In this document: piece by piece, positions 11,532 through 12,394 of the stretch
Position numbering within the stretch: the stretch's first letter is position 1
Layout of the letters: the number at the start of each line of letters is the position of its first letter
Position numbers and translations under genes: made by a program
The notes under the pieces: generated by a model
Told to the model about the DNA's origin: nothing
The model's database searches: none
The model's input: only the letters and a program-made list of their open reading frames with translations
NCBI GenBank assembly: GCA_937907595.1
Contig: CALCXL010000157.1
Location: forward strand, 1-12,394
DNA: 12,394 nt
Direction of reading: 5' to 3'
Source: an uncultured Pseudomonadota bacterium
GTDB lineage: Bacteria; Myxococcota_A; UBA796; UBA9615

Positions 11532-12056
11532 ATGCCCATCGACGAGACCCGCACCTTTCTTCCCGTCCGCATCGCCGTGTTGACGGTGAGCGACACCCGA
11601 ACCCTGGCCGACGACCGCTCCGGCGACACCCTGGTGGCGCGCGCGGAGGGGGCCGGACACACGCTGGCCGCCCGCGCGATCATCAAGGACGACGTCGCCG
11701 TGATCGAGGCCCAGCTGCGGGCCTGGATCGCCGATCCCCAGGTCGACGTGGTGATCAGCACCGGCGGGACCGGGGTGACCGGGCGGGACACGACGCCCGA
11801 GGCGTTCCACGCGGTCTACGACAAGGAGATCCCCGGCTTCGGCGAGCTGTTCCGCTGGATCAGCTTCCAGAAGATCGGCACCAGCACCATCCAGAGCCGC
11901 GCGACGGGCGGGGTGGCGTCGGGGACCTACCTGTTCGCGTTGCCGGGATCGACGGGGGCCTGCAAGGACGCGTGGGACGGGATCCTGGCCAGCCAGCTGG
12001 ACTCGCGCTTCCGGCCCTGCAACTTCGTGGAGCTGATGCCGCGGCTGCTGGAATAG
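11532..12056 (+). CDS. moaB: Molybdenum cofactor biosynthesis protein, MoaB/MogA type
   Basis: This family binds molybdopterin and, in MogA-type members, activates it by adenylylation before molybdenum is inserted. The role of MoaB itself in bacteria is less certain. The protein has 174 residues, close to E. coli MoaB. Visible family motifs are RIAVLTVSDTR (13-23), the molybdopterin-binding loop ISTGGTGVTGRDTTPEA (75-91), IPGFGELFR (100-108), QSRATGGV (121-128) and ALPGSTGACKDAW (136-148). These are complete with the expected Asp86 and Gly-rich turns. Start at ATG 11532; no clear Shine-Dalgarno is seen, so the start rests on the alignment of length and the first strand. It follows the GYF-like gene on the same strand and ends 10 bp from a convergent gene. 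Proximity to selB fits a cell using Mo- or W-containing selenoenzymes, but that enzyme is not here. Confidence 0.93.
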   Translation: MPIDETRTFLPVRIAVLTVSDTRTLADDRSGDTLVARAEGAGHTLAARAIIKDDVAVIEAQLRAWIADPQVDVVISTGGTGVTGRDTTPEAFHAVYDKEIPGFGELFRWISFQKIGTSTIQSRATGGVASGTYLFALPGSTGACKDAWDGILASQLDSRFRPCNFVELMPRLLE

Positions 12057-12066
12057 GCGGGCGCGA

Positions 12067-12394
12067 TCAGGCCGACGTCGTGCCCTTGGGGCGGCGGGAG
12101 GCCACCGCGGCGAGCTCCTCTTCCCCCGCGACGACCTGGGCCAGGGCCTCCCTGTGCGCGCGTTCGATGAGGGCCAGCTCGCCGGCCTGGGAGGCCTCGA
12201 CGAAGGCCAGCTCCCCCTCGTGGGCGGCAGCGGCCAGGGCCAGCTCCCCGCCGATGGGCTCCGCCAACGCCAGCCCGCCCCCCTGCGCGCCCCGCCGGGC
12301 CAGCTCCTCGGCCAGCGCGGACTGCACCTCGGGCTCGGAGCGCTGGACGGTGCGCAGGGCGGCCAGGACGCCGTCGTGCTCCAGGCGGCCCAGG
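12067..12394 (-). CDS. Ala/Glu-rich protein with 11-residue repeats, 5' end beyond the window
   Basis: The minus-strand frame is open from the right edge (codon 12393-12391) to TGA 12069-12067. The GTG at 12327 is internal to this open frame and need not be the start. About 108 C-terminal codons are visible. The first part, about LEHDGVLAALRTVQRSEPEVQ, reads as amphipathic helix and could belong to a HEAT-like or coiled-coil protein. The rest shows an 11-residue period: GELALAAAAHE, GELAFVEASQA, GELALIERAHR, EALAQVVAGEE, then ELAAV. Hendecad spacing fits a long helix or coiled coil. The tail is short and basic (SRRPKGTTSA). No known family is recognised. It is convergent with moaB across 10 bp. 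The coherent protein-level repeat supports it as a real gene. Confidence 0.6.
   Translation of the reverse strand, partial: LGRLEHDGVLAALRTVQRSEPEVQSALAEELARRGAQGGGLALAEPIGGELALAAAAHEGELAFVEASQAGELALIERAHREALAQVVAGEEELAAVASRRPKGTTSA
12109..12277 (-). repeat. 33-bp periodic coding repeat in the right-edge gene
   Basis: On the + strand GGCCAG(C/G) recurs at 12139, 12172, 12205 and 12238, each exactly 33 bp apart. A degenerate copy lies 30 bp before the first (GGCGAGCTC at 12109), and another (GCCAGCCC at 12269) is offset by 30 bp. The copies encode the Glu-Leu-Ala core of the 11-residue protein repeat. The 33- and 30-bp steps keep the frame, so the array has grown or shrunk by whole codons. 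Confidence 0.6.

Overview
The window is very GC-rich bacterial chromosome with long, tightly packed genes and codons ending mostly in G or C. The style of its envelope proteins suggests a Myxococcota or other deltaproteobacterial-type lineage: PEGA-repeat proteins, acidic Cys/Asp 'DNDGDGW' repeat lipoproteins, short Cys-rich modules behind a signal peptide, and multihaem cytochromes. This placement is inferred from protein style; no rRNA or marker gene is present to confirm it. I see no tRNA, rRNA, CRISPR array, transposase or phage structural gene.

Layout, left to right. (1) The 3' part of a multihaem c-type cytochrome on the + strand, cut by the window edge, with seven visible CxxCH sites (2-1327). 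(2) A minus-strand run of five envelope genes, read right to left: a four-PEGA-repeat protein with signal peptide and C-terminal membrane helix (9037-7907); a giant 1615-residue lipoprotein with 38 Cys/Asp-rich EF-loop-like units and a C-terminal lamin-tail-type domain (7889-3042); two small holin-4-like membrane proteins of 132 and 116 residues (3035-2637, 2538-2188); and a secreted protein with two Cys modules and a beta-sandwich-like domain (2104-1382). Gaps are 17, 6, 98 and 83 bp. (3) selB, the selenocysteine-specific elongation factor, on the minus strand (11114-9180). (4) Divergent from selB across only 21 bp, a small GYF_2-like protein (11136-11474), then a MoaB/MogA-type molybdopterin biosynthesis gene (11532-12056). 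(5) Convergent with moaB, the 3' part of an Ala/Glu-rich protein with an 11-residue period, running off the right edge.

How they may work together. The PEGA, giant-lipoprotein and first holin-like genes are close enough to be one transcript. They would make an exported PEGA protein with a membrane helix, a long Ca2+-stiffened surface lipoprotein and a small inner-membrane protein. That would be a coherent but, to my knowledge, unnamed envelope module. SelB and MoaB both serve cofactor-dependent redox enzymes; bis-MGD formate dehydrogenases with selenocysteine are the classic shared client, but no such enzyme lies in the window.

Most notable signals: the strict 19 x (A+B) alternation in the giant repeat lipoprotein; the 21-bp divergent selB/GYF intergenic with overlapping -10-like elements on both strands; three related hairpin-forming repeats upstream of the Cys-module gene; and the 33-bp/11-residue periodic gene at the right edge.
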